A stretch of DNA of 64,000 bases from an uncultured Porphyromonadaceae bacterium. Its GTDB lineage: Bacteria; Bacteroidota; Bacteroidia; Bacteroidales; Barnesiellaceae_A. Of the stretch, positions 28,084 to 36,111 are shown in pieces. A program made the translations under genes and the position numbers. The stretch covers positions 682,001 through 746,000 of the forward strand of contig UPZG01000001.1 in the NCBI GenBank assembly GCA_900538705.1, read 5' to 3'. The notes beneath the pieces were generated by a model. It saw only the letters and a list, made by a program, of their open reading frames with translations. It was not told where the DNA came from and did not search any database. How positions within the stretch are numbered: the stretch's first letter is position 1; every line of letters begins with the position of its first letter.

Positions 28084-28388
28084 TTTATTTTGTGATTTTT
28101 TTTGTTGAATTACTTGAAAACAGGTAGTTTCGTAGAGCGTAAAAATATGATGATATTATGCAATGCTTGGACTATTATAATAGTATTGCAGATATAAAGC
28201 AGTGTATGAGTGGTAATAAAACGGTGTAGAGTAATGATGTTATTTTTGAAAGGAGATATCGATGGCAAATCGGAAAATTATACCGATATTTGCAGCCGTT
28301 TTCATCCTGCGGCCATAAGTTGCAAACAATCGTGTTTATGACTTGTCGTAGAGTGATTGTAGTACGGGCAAAGGTTTTGCTCTGTGTA

Positions 28389-28444
28389 GGGCTACGGCCT
28401 ATAAGCCCGCGTGTATTCTAGAACACCACGTAAAAAACAGGAAC
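28389..28444 (+). ncRNA. candidate preQ1-I riboswitch
   Basis: A short H-type pseudoknot can be drawn directly before the queuosine-precursor transporter gene. P1 pairs 28409-28413 (GCGTG) with 28427-28431 (CACGT). The loop TATTCTAGAACAC ends in C28426, at the position that recognises preQ1, and the run TAAAAAAC (28431-28438) matches the A-rich tail. TTCT (28416-28419) can pair with AGGA (28439-28442), which lies where a ribosome binding site would be. The 13-base loop and the tail closely resemble the B. subtilis preQ1-I aptamer. A small hairpin (28389-28393 with 28404-28408) sits just upstream. Control would be translational. Covariation has not been tested. Confidence 0.6.
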
Positions 28445-29131
28445 ATGGAGAGAAAAAATCTGGTCTCTATACCGTTCATGTCTCTCGGTATAGTATTTTG
28501 CGTCTGCTTGGTGGCAGCCAATCTGTTAGAGACAAAAGTTGTGCAGTTGGGATTCCTCTCAGTCACGGCCGGTCTTATTGTATTTCCCATTTCGTATATT
28601 ATCAACGACTGTATTGCCGAAGTGTGGGGCTTCCGCAAGGCGCGCTTTATCATTTGGATGGGCTTCTTGATGAATTTCATGGTAGTTCTTCTCGGACAAA
28701 TAGCCATACACATGCCGGCAGCACCCTTCTGGGAGGGAGAAGAGGCGTTTAACTTCGTCTTTGGTATGGCTCCGCGCATAGCTGCGGCAAGCCTGGTGGC
28801 CTTTTTGGCTGGTTCGTTTCTCAATGCTTATGTCATGAGCCGGATGAAGGTTGCCTCACGAGGCAAGCATTTTTCGGCACGCGCCATACTTTCTACTGTT
28901 GTGGGAGAGGGTGCCGACTCGCTTATTTTCTTCCCTTTGGCCTTTGGCGGATTGATGCCCGTGACCGAATTGTTCAAAATGATGGCTGTCCAGGTTGTGT
29001 TGAAGACGCTGTACGAAATAGTAGTGCTGCCGCTTACCATTGTTGTAGTGCGGTATATAAAGCGTATCGACGGTAGCGATGTCTACGACGAGCACATGTC
29101 GTATAACATATTGAAGATAAAAGAGGTATAA
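28445..29131 (+). CDS. queuosine precursor transporter (VUT/YhhQ family)
   Basis: Inner-membrane transporter of 228 residues with about six helices, family DUF165/COG1738, which imports preQ1 or preQ0 for tRNA queuosine synthesis. Family blocks are the N-terminal CLVAANLLETKVV, FPISYIINDCIAEVWGFRKAR (about residues 46-66) with its acidic DCIAEVWG core, and GEGADSLIFFPLAF (about 156-169). The candidate preQ1 riboswitch in its leader fits the assignment. It appears monocistronic. Confidence 0.92.
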   Translation: MERKNLVSIPFMSLGIVFCVCLVAANLLETKVVQLGFLSVTAGLIVFPISYIINDCIAEVWGFRKARFIIWMGFLMNFMVVLLGQIAIHMPAAPFWEGEEAFNFVFGMAPRIAAASLVAFLAGSFLNAYVMSRMKVASRGKHFSARAILSTVVGEGADSLIFFPLAFGGLMPVTELFKMMAVQVVLKTLYEIVVLPLTIVVVRYIKRIDGSDVYDEHMSYNILKIKEV

Positions 29132-29274
29132 CGTTGTAACCCAGCTAATTGTTCGGCAGCCGGCACCCGTTGTTAAAAAGCACTGTGATTACATTATCTT
29201 AACATGCTTTTTGCTTGTATTGTGAGCAAAAGGAGTACCTTGCATAAGTGTATTAACAATTAATTGGTGTGACT

Positions 29275-30051
29275 ATGAAAAACGAATTTGATCTCTCAGG
29301 ACGAGTGGCAGTCGTTACGGGGGCTTCCAGCGGGTTGGGCGCCGATGCTGCTCTTGCTTATGCTCGTTATGGTGCCGATGTAGCTTTGTTGGCACGGCGG
29401 GTAGATAAGCTCAGTAAAGTAGCTTCAGAGATAGAGGCAATGGGGCGACAAGCGTTTCCTGTAGCTTGCGATGTGACCGACGAGTCGCAAATCAAGACGG
29501 CTGTCGAACAAGTGATAAAACGTTTTGGAAAAATAGATATTCTCCTCAACAATGCCGGAGTGGCAGTGCGTGGTACAGTAGAACAACTCACGGTAGAAGA
29601 TTGGGACCGTGGCATGAATACTAATCTGCGAGGCATGTTTCTTATGGCAAAGTATGTTGTGCCTCACATGCGCGAGCGCAAGTATGGACGTATCGTCAAT
29701 GTGGCATCGGTTAATGCCGTTATTGCCGACAAAAATGCAGCCCTTGCCCGCCACGTATATAATGCCTCTAAAGCCGGTGTACGAGGGCTTACCATAGGTA
29801 TGGCAGCATCGTATGGCGAAGATAATATCACGGTCAACTCTATTGGACCGGGTCTGTTTGAGAGCGAAATGACGCAAGATACCCTCTTTGCCAACGAACA
29901 GTTTATGCGCTTCTATAATGCCATCAATCCCATGAGCCGACCCGGCAAACGTGGCGAGCTGAATGGCACGATTATCTATTTCTCGTCCGACGCATCGAGT
30001 TACGTCACAGGACAGCATATTATAGTCGATGGTGGTACGGCTATCGTATAA
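29275..30051 (+). CDS. SDR family oxidoreductase (gluconate 5-dehydrogenase-like)
   Basis: Cytoplasmic short-chain dehydrogenase/reductase of 258 residues, classical type. It has TGASSGLG (about 14-21) for NAD(P) binding, NNAG (about 91-94), catalytic Ser in NVASVN, the YNASKAG active-site Tyr/Lys, and the C-terminal SSYVTGQHIIVDGGTAIV. The N-terminal FDLSGRVAVVTG is typical of gluconate 5-dehydrogenase-like members, but substrate cannot be fixed. ATG at 29275 is chosen over GTG at 29269. Confidence 0.85.
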   Translation: MKNEFDLSGRVAVVTGASSGLGADAALAYARYGADVALLARRVDKLSKVASEIEAMGRQAFPVACDVTDESQIKTAVEQVIKRFGKIDILLNNAGVAVRGTVEQLTVEDWDRGMNTNLRGMFLMAKYVVPHMRERKYGRIVNVASVNAVIADKNAALARHVYNASKAGVRGLTIGMAASYGEDNITVNSIGPGLFESEMTQDTLFANEQFMRFYNAINPMSRPGKRGELNGTIIYFSSDASSYVTGQHIIVDGGTAIV

Positions 30052-30076
30052 TGAAGTTTATGGGTAGATGATACGA

Positions 30077-30119
30077 AATCCCGCTGCATATCGGTATGCA
30101 GCGGGATTCTATTTTTTTG
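30077..30119 (+). terminator. terminator of the SDR gene
   Basis: A perfect 14-bp stem (AATCCCGCTGCATA and complement) closed by TCGG and followed by CTATTTTTTTG, 25 bases after the stop codon. Confidence 0.92.
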
Positions 30120-30204
30120 TTTCACTTATGCGGTTGATTGATAGGATGGTATATATACACGGCTTAGCTTCGATACAAAAAAGTAAAAAAAGTATGCATA
30201 AAGA

Positions 30205-30236
30205 TTTGCTCAAATCAAAAAGTAATTTTATCTTTG
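30205..30236 (+). promoter_or_regulatory. promoter of the tRNA cluster
   Basis: TTTG-N20-TATCTTTG, a complete match to the Bacteroides promoter. The predicted transcription start near 30243 is only about five bases before the first tRNA. Confidence 0.85.
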
Positions 30237-30247
30237 CATCCGCAATC

Positions 30248-30320
30248 GCGAAAGTAGCTCAGTTGGTAGAGCATAACCTTGCCAAGGTTAGGGTCGCGGG
30301 TTCGAGTCCCGTCTTTCGCT
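30248..30320 (+). tRNA. tRNA-Gly(GCC)
   Basis: 73-nt cloverleaf: acceptor GCGAAAG/CTTTCGC, D arm AGCTCAGTTGGTAGAGC, anticodon loop TTGCCAA with anticodon GCC, T arm CGGGTTCGAGTCCCG, discriminator U. CCA is not encoded. Confidence 0.97.
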
Positions 30321-30379
30321 CTCTTTTCTAAGCGAAGAAAAGATGTGCGGTGATTTTTTCTTTGACATCATGTAATGAT

Positions 30380-30452
30380 GCGAAAGTAGCTCAGTTGGTA
30401 GAGCATAACCTTGCCAAGGTTAGGGTCGCGGGTTCGAGTCCCGTCTTTCGCT
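30380..30452 (+). tRNA. tRNA-Gly(GCC), second copy
   Basis: Identical over all 73 nt to the copy at 30248, 59 bases downstream, in the same transcription unit. The duplication probably raises dosage of this tRNA. Confidence 0.97.
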
Positions 30453-30480
30453 CTCCACACCAAGAGGTGGGACGATTGTT

Positions 30481-30564
30481 GCCCAAGTGGCGGAATTGGT
30501 AGACGCGCTAGTTTCAGGTACTAGTGATCGTGAGGTCGTGCAGGTTCGAGTCCTGTTTTGGGCA
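30481..30564 (+). tRNA. tRNA-Leu(CAG)
   Basis: 84-nt class II tRNA: acceptor GCCCAAG/TTTGGGC (last pair G-U), anticodon stem CTAGT/ACTAG around TTCAGGT, giving anticodon CAG, then a long variable arm and a GGTTCGAGTCC T arm. Confidence 0.95.
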
Positions 30565-30604
30565 CTACACCGTCACTGCTCTCGCATGTGGAGTCTCAGA
30601 TATT

Positions 30605-30688
30605 GTCCGGGTGGTGGAATAGGTAGACACGCTACTTTGAGGGGGTAGTGGGCGAAAGCCTGTGTGAGTTCGAATCTCATCTCGGACA
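30605..30688 (+). tRNA. tRNA-Leu(GAG)
   Basis: 84-nt class II tRNA: acceptor GTCCGGG/CTCGGAC, anticodon stem CTACT/GGTAG around TTGAGGG, giving anticodon GAG, a long variable arm and T-loop TTCGAAT. Last gene of the cluster. Confidence 0.95.
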
Positions 30689-30796
30689 CTCTTTACGAGG
30701 CTGCTCGATGTATGTCGGGCAGCCTCTTTTGCTTTCGTGCCTATGTCACCGATAAAACAGGGGTGTATGTAGGTAAGAATAAAAAAGTTGTAGGAT

Positions 30797-31534
30797 ATGA
30801 AGCGTTGTTTTATAGCCGGATGGTGCGTTGCGGCAATAGCCCTTTTGCTGTGTTATGCTTGCAACAAGGAGCAGGGAGCGCACCGCATAGTGCTTTATGG
30901 TGATAGTATAACAGCCGAGTATGGTGCGGCCGAGGGTAGTTATACGCATCTTGTGCAGGAGAAGTTTCATGCCGATACGGTATATCGCCAAGGCTACTGT
31001 GGTCATCGTTACAGTAGTGCTGTTTCGGCAACGCACGGTGGGCCATCGTGGTTAGGTTCATACGTCGATGATGTGTGTAGCCATACTGAAGCCGACCTTA
31101 TCATTCTTTTTGCCGGTACCAATGACTATGGGCACGACATGCCGTTGGGTGTCCCCGGCGATACCGCTACGACAACATCTTGTGGCGGGTTGCAATATAT
31201 TTTAGATTATCTTATTGCACATACCCAAGCGCCGGTGATGCTGTGCACTCCTTTCCCCAATGGGGCTGTGCATCGTTTGTCTACCACGCCCAACGAGCAG
31301 GGACTTGTTATGGCCGATTACGTAGAGGCCTTCAAGGCGGTTGCATCGCAAGAACGGTATCGCGGCAGGGTGTATGTGAACGATACGTTTACGTCCTGCG
31401 GTTTTGCGCCGGAGGATGAGGTAGTAGACTCGGTACGAGTATACACCACCGACGGATTGCACCTCTCGGCAAAAGGTTATGAGCGACTTACCGATTTGCA
31501 GCATGCCTATTACGATTGTACGATGGTACAATGA
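30797..31534 (+). CDS. SGNH/GDSL-type hydrolase lipoprotein
   Basis: Exported lipoprotein of 245 residues. The lipobox LLCYAC gives a lipidated Cys near residue 22. SGNH motifs are present: block I LYGDSIT (nucleophile Ser about residue 37), the GTNDYG block III (about 107-112) and DGLHLS block V with the catalytic His near the C-terminus. It should be an esterase or lipase of the cell envelope, possibly deacylating polysaccharide or lipid; the substrate is unknown. Its last 47 bases overlap the 3' end of the convergent gene on the other strand. Confidence 0.87.
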   Translation: MKRCFIAGWCVAAIALLLCYACNKEQGAHRIVLYGDSITAEYGAAEGSYTHLVQEKFHADTVYRQGYCGHRYSSAVSATHGGPSWLGSYVDDVCSHTEADLIILFAGTNDYGHDMPLGVPGDTATTTSCGGLQYILDYLIAHTQAPVMLCTPFPNGAVHRLSTTPNEQGLVMADYVEAFKAVASQERYRGRVYVNDTFTSCGFAPEDEVVDSVRVYTTDGLHLSAKGYERLTDLQHAYYDCTMVQ

Positions 31535-32765
31535 TTCTTTTCTCATAGTGTTGTTGCCCGATGGCAACGATTTGTACTGCGCACGTTGAGGTGTCTGCGA
31601 TAAAAAAGGGTAGTTCTAAGCTCGGCATGTAGGCACCTTCATCTCGAGGTAGGCTGTCTCCTATTGATATGTATGTGAGTATTGCAGGGGGCAAGGATAA
31701 AGGTGGCATGAATCTTTGAGGCCGGCGCAATGCTTGTGCATATTGTTGCAGCGCACGCGCCTCTACCGAAGCCAGCAATGTTGTACCACGTACCTCTATC
31801 CAATACATGTCGTCCTCTATCCATGCGGCCGGTATAAAGCGGGCTAAACTGTCGGCAGGCATACGATAGCCGTAGGGCGTCAGGTAAGGACGTAGCGCTT
31901 TTCCCAAGGCACGGTGGTCGGTAACATGAGCAACAAATACAGCGGACGAGTTAGGATTGTCGGCAAGGAAAACGCGCGAAACTGTTGCCGCTATAAATGG
32001 TATAGTAACACATGTAGCCTGTAACGCGTTGCAAGCTGTGGCAGGAATAGCATCGGATAGAAAAAAGTTGTTCTTTTCAGAGAGGTAAGGAGGTACAGTG
32101 TGTAGTTTGCACTGGTAAGAAAAGCTTGAGTCGTTTTGTTTTATATGGTAAATACAGTATACCGAGTCGCCATATACGATAGTCGGCATTGCCGAGGCTG
32201 CGCCTTTGTCGACAGTTTGAGCTAAGTTGGTGTCGTAGGTGGGCGAGACAAGAAGCTGGCTCTCGTCGCTATATCCTATGACCGATTGGTTGTGGTAAAG
32301 ATATATGAAGCGATTGTCGGCCGTAGTGAAATGGTAGAGGTCGGCACCATTTGGCAACGACTCTCTTATTGCTTCGTATCCATTGCTGACTTCGAGTGAC
32401 AAGACGGCAATAAGTTGTTGAACGGCTTTCGGGCGCGCAGCACACCAAAAAGCGATGCTCCCGTTACGATAACGAACGGCGAGAGCCGGATGATTGTCCG
32501 ATGGCCTGATTGTCTTTGTAATGGAGCCGGGTAGTTGCTTCCATACCGGAGCGAAAGCATCGCCCAAACGAGCTGTGTCGCGCCAATCCTTTATGATACC
32601 GATAGCTACACAATCCGATTGATTTACATACATGGCAGGACAAGCCAAGTCATAGGCACGGCTTTCGTTACTGGCCGTTACAAACCAGCTTATCGCCGTT
32701 GTCGCTGCTATTGCCAGCACAGTCAACGATACCACTGCAATGACTATATTCTTGTGCTGCATCAT
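31488..32765 (-). CDS. membrane-anchored protein of unknown function
   Basis: A 425-residue protein that I do not assign to a family. One hydrophobic helix at about residues 7-30 anchors it, with the rest probably periplasmic; no lipobox is seen. The body is a mix of beta-strand-like segments with no visible catalytic motif; its style recalls large Bacteroidales DUF3352-type envelope proteins, but this is only an impression. The start (two consecutive ATGs at 32765 and 32762) lies ten bases from the left copy of the 100-bp direct repeat, so an insertion may have cut it off from its original promoter. Its 3' end overlaps the SGNH gene. Confidence 0.7.
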   Translation of the reverse strand: MMQHKNIVIAVVSLTVLAIAATTAISWFVTASNESRAYDLACPAMYVNQSDCVAIGIIKDWRDTARLGDAFAPVWKQLPGSITKTIRPSDNHPALAVRYRNGSIAFWCAARPKAVQQLIAVLSLEVSNGYEAIRESLPNGADLYHFTTADNRFIYLYHNQSVIGYSDESQLLVSPTYDTNLAQTVDKGAASAMPTIVYGDSVYCIYHIKQNDSSFSYQCKLHTVPPYLSEKNNFFLSDAIPATACNALQATCVTIPFIAATVSRVFLADNPNSSAVFVAHVTDHRALGKALRPYLTPYGYRMPADSLARFIPAAWIEDDMYWIEVRGTTLLASVEARALQQYAQALRRPQRFMPPLSLPPAILTYISIGDSLPRDEGAYMPSLELPFFIADTSTCAVQIVAIGQQHYEKRIIVPSYNRNRHAANR

Positions 32766-32774
32766 GTCACAAAC

Positions 32775-32874
32775 TTACGGAAAATCTGTGAGATAATCGC
32801 CGGATTGCATCAGATTAAAAACAGTGTAATTTGAGCATCGGGAGAAATTGTAGTATTGGAGCAGACGGGAGAGC
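32775..32874 (+). repeat. 100-bp direct repeat, left copy
   Basis: It matches 36112-36211 over exactly 100 bases with five substitutions and no gaps (95%). It begins TTACGGAAAATCTGTGAGAT and ends AGACGGGAGAGC. Its right end runs straight into the truncated relaxase reading frame, and its left end lies ten bases from a start codon on the other strand. It is probably the boundary of an acquired segment. Confidence 0.9.
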
Positions 32875-33581
32875 TTGAAACCAACGTGCGGCAGTTGCAA
32901 ACCGAGCAGCAACAGGCGGAACGGCAGCTTGACGAAGTACGGAAAGAAATCAAATCTGAAAAGCTGGAAGCCGCCAAGACCGAGGCGAAAGCGGCACTCG
33001 TGGCAAAAGTAGGTTCTCTTTTGGGTAGCGGCAGACTGAAAGAGTTGGAAGCCGACAACCGAACCTTGCAAGGCGAGGTTGCCGCCCGTGACGAGAGTAT
33101 CGAATTATTGCAAAAGCAGATGGAGCGGCAGCAGGAGGAACAAAGCCGCCAATTGATGGAACTGCAAGCCAAGTACCGCAGGGAAATGGCGGACAAGGAA
33201 GCGGCACACCAAGAGGAAGTGTCATTCCTAAAATCCATTATCCAAAAAGCCAAGAAATGGTTTCCGCTGTTTCAAGAGCTGGTGTATATGGAGAAGTTCT
33301 GCCTTAAAGTCGGCTTCAACGAAAGGCAGACTGCCACGCTCATCAGCAGCAAACCGCTGTTCTACAAGGGCGAGCTCTATTCGGAAGAGCACAGGCGGAA
33401 GTTCACGACCGAGGAAGCAGGCTTCCAAGTGGTAAAAGACCCGAAAGACATGTCCAAGCTTGCACTTGCCATCAACGGGCAAGTGATTGGAGAGTGGTTC
33501 AAGGAGCAGTTCGACAGGCTGTTTTCATCCATTCGGAAGACGGTTATATCGCCTCGTAAAAACAAAGGAATAGGGTTGTAA
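32856..33581 (+). pseudogene. 5'-truncated relaxase (MobV-type mobilisation protein), C-terminal part
   Basis: An open frame of about 241 residues resembling the C-terminal region of Bacteroides mobilisation relaxases: a long coiled coil rich in Glu, Gln and Lys (about 1-130, for example QTEQQQAERQLDEVRKEIK), then a globular tail (KKWFPLFQELVYMEKFCLKV, GEWFKEQFDRLF). No catalytic relaxase domain with its His/Tyr motifs is present, and there is no ATG at the start: the frame opens with TTG inside the direct repeat, after an in-frame TGA. The gene has therefore lost its 5' end at the repeat junction. It marks the segment as a relic of a mobilisable element. Confidence 0.72.
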
Positions 33582-33658
33582 ATCTGACAAACGGGAGGAT
33601 CGCAAGTTTGTGTTTGGGGCAGACCAAAACCGCTTGCTATCCTCAGTTGGTTGAAACG

Positions 33659-34222
33659 TCATTTTATTTGTGCCCGAATCCTACTCAAACTTGCCTGCGT
33701 TACGCCTAAATAGGTGGCGATACTTCCCAGCGGCAATCGCTGTAACAAATCTGGTTCTTTCTCCAATAGCTCCTTATACCGTTCCGAAGCGATAGCGGAC
33801 AACATAGAAATCAGCCGTTCCTCAGTGGCAAGCAGCTCCATCTCTGCATAACGCCGTCCCCAATTGGCGATGTGCAAATCTTCCGAATACAACTCTTTCA
33901 GTTTTTTCCTTTTCAATACATATAAGACGGAATCTTCCATCAATTCCATTGTTTCATATCCCGGCTCGTCATTTACATAGCCTTTCATAGAAACAAGGGT
34001 CGCTCCCTCTTTGCCGACCCAAAAAGTAATTTCTTTCCCATCCACCGAAGTATAGGCACGGACAATGCCTTGTTTAATGAAAAAGATGTCTTTCTCCACC
34101 TTGCCGCATTCCAATACTCGGAATCCTTTGGGATATGAGACTTCCGTCAGGCATTGTTGCAACCTGTCCAAAGATGCGTCCGGCATGGCATATCTTTGGT
34201 TGATGATTTCCTTTATATCCAT
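33659..34222 (-). CDS. Crp/Fnr family transcriptional regulator
   Basis: DNA-binding regulator of 187 residues. The N-terminal cyclic-nucleotide-binding-type beta-roll covers about residues 20-120 (FRVLECGKVEKDIFFIKQGIVRAY) and the C-terminal winged helix ends with LPLGSIATYLGVTQASLSRIR. No Fnr-type cysteine cluster is seen, and the ligand is unknown. It is divergent from the gdx-MFS pair with 160 bases between the starts, where two similar operator-like sites lie, so it probably controls those exporters. A -7-like TAATTTTG (34246-34253, minus strand) may be its own promoter. Confidence 0.9.
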   Translation of the reverse strand: MDIKEIINQRYAMPDASLDRLQQCLTEVSYPKGFRVLECGKVEKDIFFIKQGIVRAYTSVDGKEITFWVGKEGATLVSMKGYVNDEPGYETMELMEDSVLYVLKRKKLKELYSEDLHIANWGRRYAEMELLATEERLISMLSAIASERYKELLEKEPDLLQRLPLGSIATYLGVTQASLSRIRAQIK

Positions 34223-34245
34223 AGTTCATTGCTGTAGTTAGTGTG

Positions 34246-34253
34246 CAAAATTA
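34246..34253 (-). promoter_or_regulatory. -7 box of the Crp/Fnr regulator gene
   Basis: The minus strand reads TAATTTTG, a full match to TAnnTTTG, 24 bases upstream of the start codon. No clear -33 element is visible. Confidence 0.4.
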
Positions 34254-34288
34254 TAAAATAGCATACGGAAACGAGAATAAACAGATGT

Positions 34289-34329
34289 TTTTTGTCAAAT
34301 GAAAAGTCTGTTTTTGCCAAATGCAAAAA
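34289..34329 (+). promoter_or_regulatory. tandem operator-like sites upstream of gdx
   Basis: Site B (34311-34329) is a perfect inverted repeat, TTTTTGC-N5-GCAAAAA. Site A (34289-34307) shares 15 of 19 positions with it and the same CAAAT centre. They are spaced exactly 22 bases, two helical turns. With a -7 box TATTTTTG at 34350-34357, the site centres fall near -44 and -66, which is where Crp-type activators bind. The divergent Crp/Fnr gene next door is the likely ligand. Confidence 0.6.
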
Positions 34330-34382
34330 GCTATTAGGGATTGCTTATTTATTTTTGCGCCCGAATTTAATAAATCATAGGT

Positions 34383-34709
34383 ATGAATTGGATAATCTTA
34401 TTATTGGCAGGATTGTTTGAGGTGAGCCTCACATTCTGTCTGGGGAAAACGAGAGCGGCATCAGGAGTTGAATTTTATTTGTGGGGAAGCGGTTTCCTTG
34501 CCTCTACCATACTGAGCATGGCTTTGCTTGCCAAAGCGGTACAGACTTTGCCTTTGGGAACTGCGTACGCCATTTGGACGGGAATCGGAGCGGTTGGTAC
34601 GGTTTTGATTGGGATATTCGTTTTCAAGGAACCTGCCACTCCCATCCGGCTTTTCTTCCTCTTCACGCTTATTGCATCCTTGATAGGATTGAAAGTCGTG
34701 TCATACTGA
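34383..34709 (+). CDS. gdx: SMR family exporter, Gdx/SugE-type
   Basis: Four-helix inner-membrane exporter of 108 residues, a normal SMR length. The essential Glu is in LLAGLFEVS (E13), and the Gdx/SugE signature LPLGTAYAIWTGIGAVGT (about residues 58-75) is strong, so the closest known function is guanidinium/H+ antiport rather than broad multidrug export. The next gene, an MFS exporter, begins 13 bases downstream, preceded by AAGGAGGAG. It lies inside the repeat-bounded segment, which suggests an accessory resistance role. Confidence 0.9.
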   Translation: MNWIILLLAGLFEVSLTFCLGKTRAASGVEFYLWGSGFLASTILSMALLAKAVQTLPLGTAYAIWTGIGAVGTVLIGIFVFKEPATPIRLFFLFTLIASLIGLKVVSY

Positions 34710-34722
34710 AAGGAGGAGACAA

Positions 34723-35925
34723 ATGAAGTATGAATTAAGAGAGAACCAAGGCATTCCGGTACCTCTGCTGGCTCTGATGGCAGTTGCTACCGGACTTTCC
34801 GTTGCCAACTGCTACTACAACCAACCTTTGTTGGGCAGCATGGCAAAAGACTTCGCGGTAAATGACTTTTCTGCCAGCATGGTAGCGACATTGACCCAGA
34901 TAGGCTATGTGACCGGACTTGTATTTGTCATCCCACTGGGTGATTTGGTTTCACGAAAGAAGCTGATATTGACCAATTATATCGTTTCTGCGTGCGCCTT
35001 GCTTGCCATATCCCTTGCCCCGAACATCTACTGGGTGTGGGGCGCATCCTTGCTTGCCGGCGCATCTTCGGTCATGCCGCAGTTCTTCATCCCGTTGGTG
35101 TCTTACCATTCAGCACCTGCACACAAGGTGCGCAATGTGGGCATTATACAATCCTGCTTGCTCATAGGCATTCTCGGCTCGCGGGTCTTCAGTGGCTTTC
35201 TGGCTGATGTGTGGGGATGGCGTTCCGTCTATTTCGTGGCTTGCGTGTTTATGCTCGGATGTTTTCTGATGATTTACAAGATGCTGCCCGTGCTGTCTGC
35301 CCGCTCTCAAGAAAGTTATGCAGGGCTGATGAAATCCTTGTTGCGTCTGCTCTCCCAATACCCGTACTTGCGTATCGCGTCGCTGAGGGCGGCATTGGCT
35401 TATGGCTCGTTCTTCGCCCTGTGGAGTTGCCTTGCTTTCCGGATGAAACAGGAACCTTTCTTTGCAAGTGACGACATTATCGGGGCACTCGGTTTGTGCG
35501 GACTGGCAGGTGCATCCACGGTCGTATTCATCAGCGGCTATATCCAAAAGTACGGTGCAAGGTTCTTTTCTATTGCCGGAGGATGTGTGGTATTGGCTGC
35601 ATGGCTGCTGGCATTTTTAGGGAATGACAGCTACCTGTGGATGATAGTTGCCATCCTGTTGATTGATGCCGGTATGCAATGCATCCATTTGTCGAATCAG
35701 ACCAGCGTAGTCGCCCTTGACGCATCTGCCATCAATCGTATCAATACCGTTTATATGACCATTTACTTTTTGGGTGGTTCTGCCGGTACATTCGTTTCCG
35801 GTCTGTTTTGGCAACATTACGGATGGGCAGGCGTGGTAGGAGTAGGAGTTGCCTTTACCGTGGCTTCCTTGTTCGTTAATTGCTTCCAACCAAGACTGCA
35901 TAAGGATGAATGCTCAATATTCTGA
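34723..35925 (+). CDS. MFS family exporter
   Basis: Twelve-helix major facilitator of 400 residues. The motif GYVTGLVFVIPLGDLVSRKKL (about 65-85) is motif A of the DHA-type exporters between helices 2 and 3. The N-terminal LSVANCYYNQPLLGSMAKDF segment is shared with YgaY/YdeA-like exporters. The substrate is unknown; co-transcription with the Gdx-type gene and the Crp-type regulator makes a small export module. No terminator is obvious before the right direct repeat. Confidence 0.9.
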   Translation: MKYELRENQGIPVPLLALMAVATGLSVANCYYNQPLLGSMAKDFAVNDFSASMVATLTQIGYVTGLVFVIPLGDLVSRKKLILTNYIVSACALLAISLAPNIYWVWGASLLAGASSVMPQFFIPLVSYHSAPAHKVRNVGIIQSCLLIGILGSRVFSGFLADVWGWRSVYFVACVFMLGCFLMIYKMLPVLSARSQESYAGLMKSLLRLLSQYPYLRIASLRAALAYGSFFALWSCLAFRMKQEPFFASDDIIGALGLCGLAGASTVVFISGYIQKYGARFFSIAGGCVVLAAWLLAFLGNDSYLWMIVAILLIDAGMQCIHLSNQTSVVALDASAINRINTVYMTIYFLGGSAGTFVSGLFWQHYGWAGVVGVGVAFTVASLFVNCFQPRLHKDECSIF

Positions 35926-36111
35926 CTAAAATAATTTTTGGAATGATCCTTTCAGTCTGAATATTTTTCATACCTTTGTACCGTAAGAGTTTCCCAAACA
36001 AGCAAAGCGATGTAGACCACGGCAATTAGGACGGTTGCCAACTCATTACCTGAAAACGAAGTAATTCTTCTAACTCTCTTGATTTCAAAGAGGTATATTC
36101 CTTATACAGTT
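35926..36111 (+). other. intergenic tail of the acquired segment
   Basis: 186 bases without a gene. TACCTTTG at about 35973-35980 resembles a -7 box reading towards the right direct repeat, but its -33 is poor. No terminator hairpin was found. Confidence 0.4.

Noticed and set aside
28261..28317. 18-codon frame after AAGGAGATATCG upstream of the riboswitch candidate
   Set aside because: It has a good ribosome binding site but is very short and has no link to an attenuator; a leader peptide cannot be supported.
30068..30331. 87-residue open frame covering the first tRNA-Gly
   Set aside because: It runs through the SDR terminator, the tRNA promoter and the tRNA itself.
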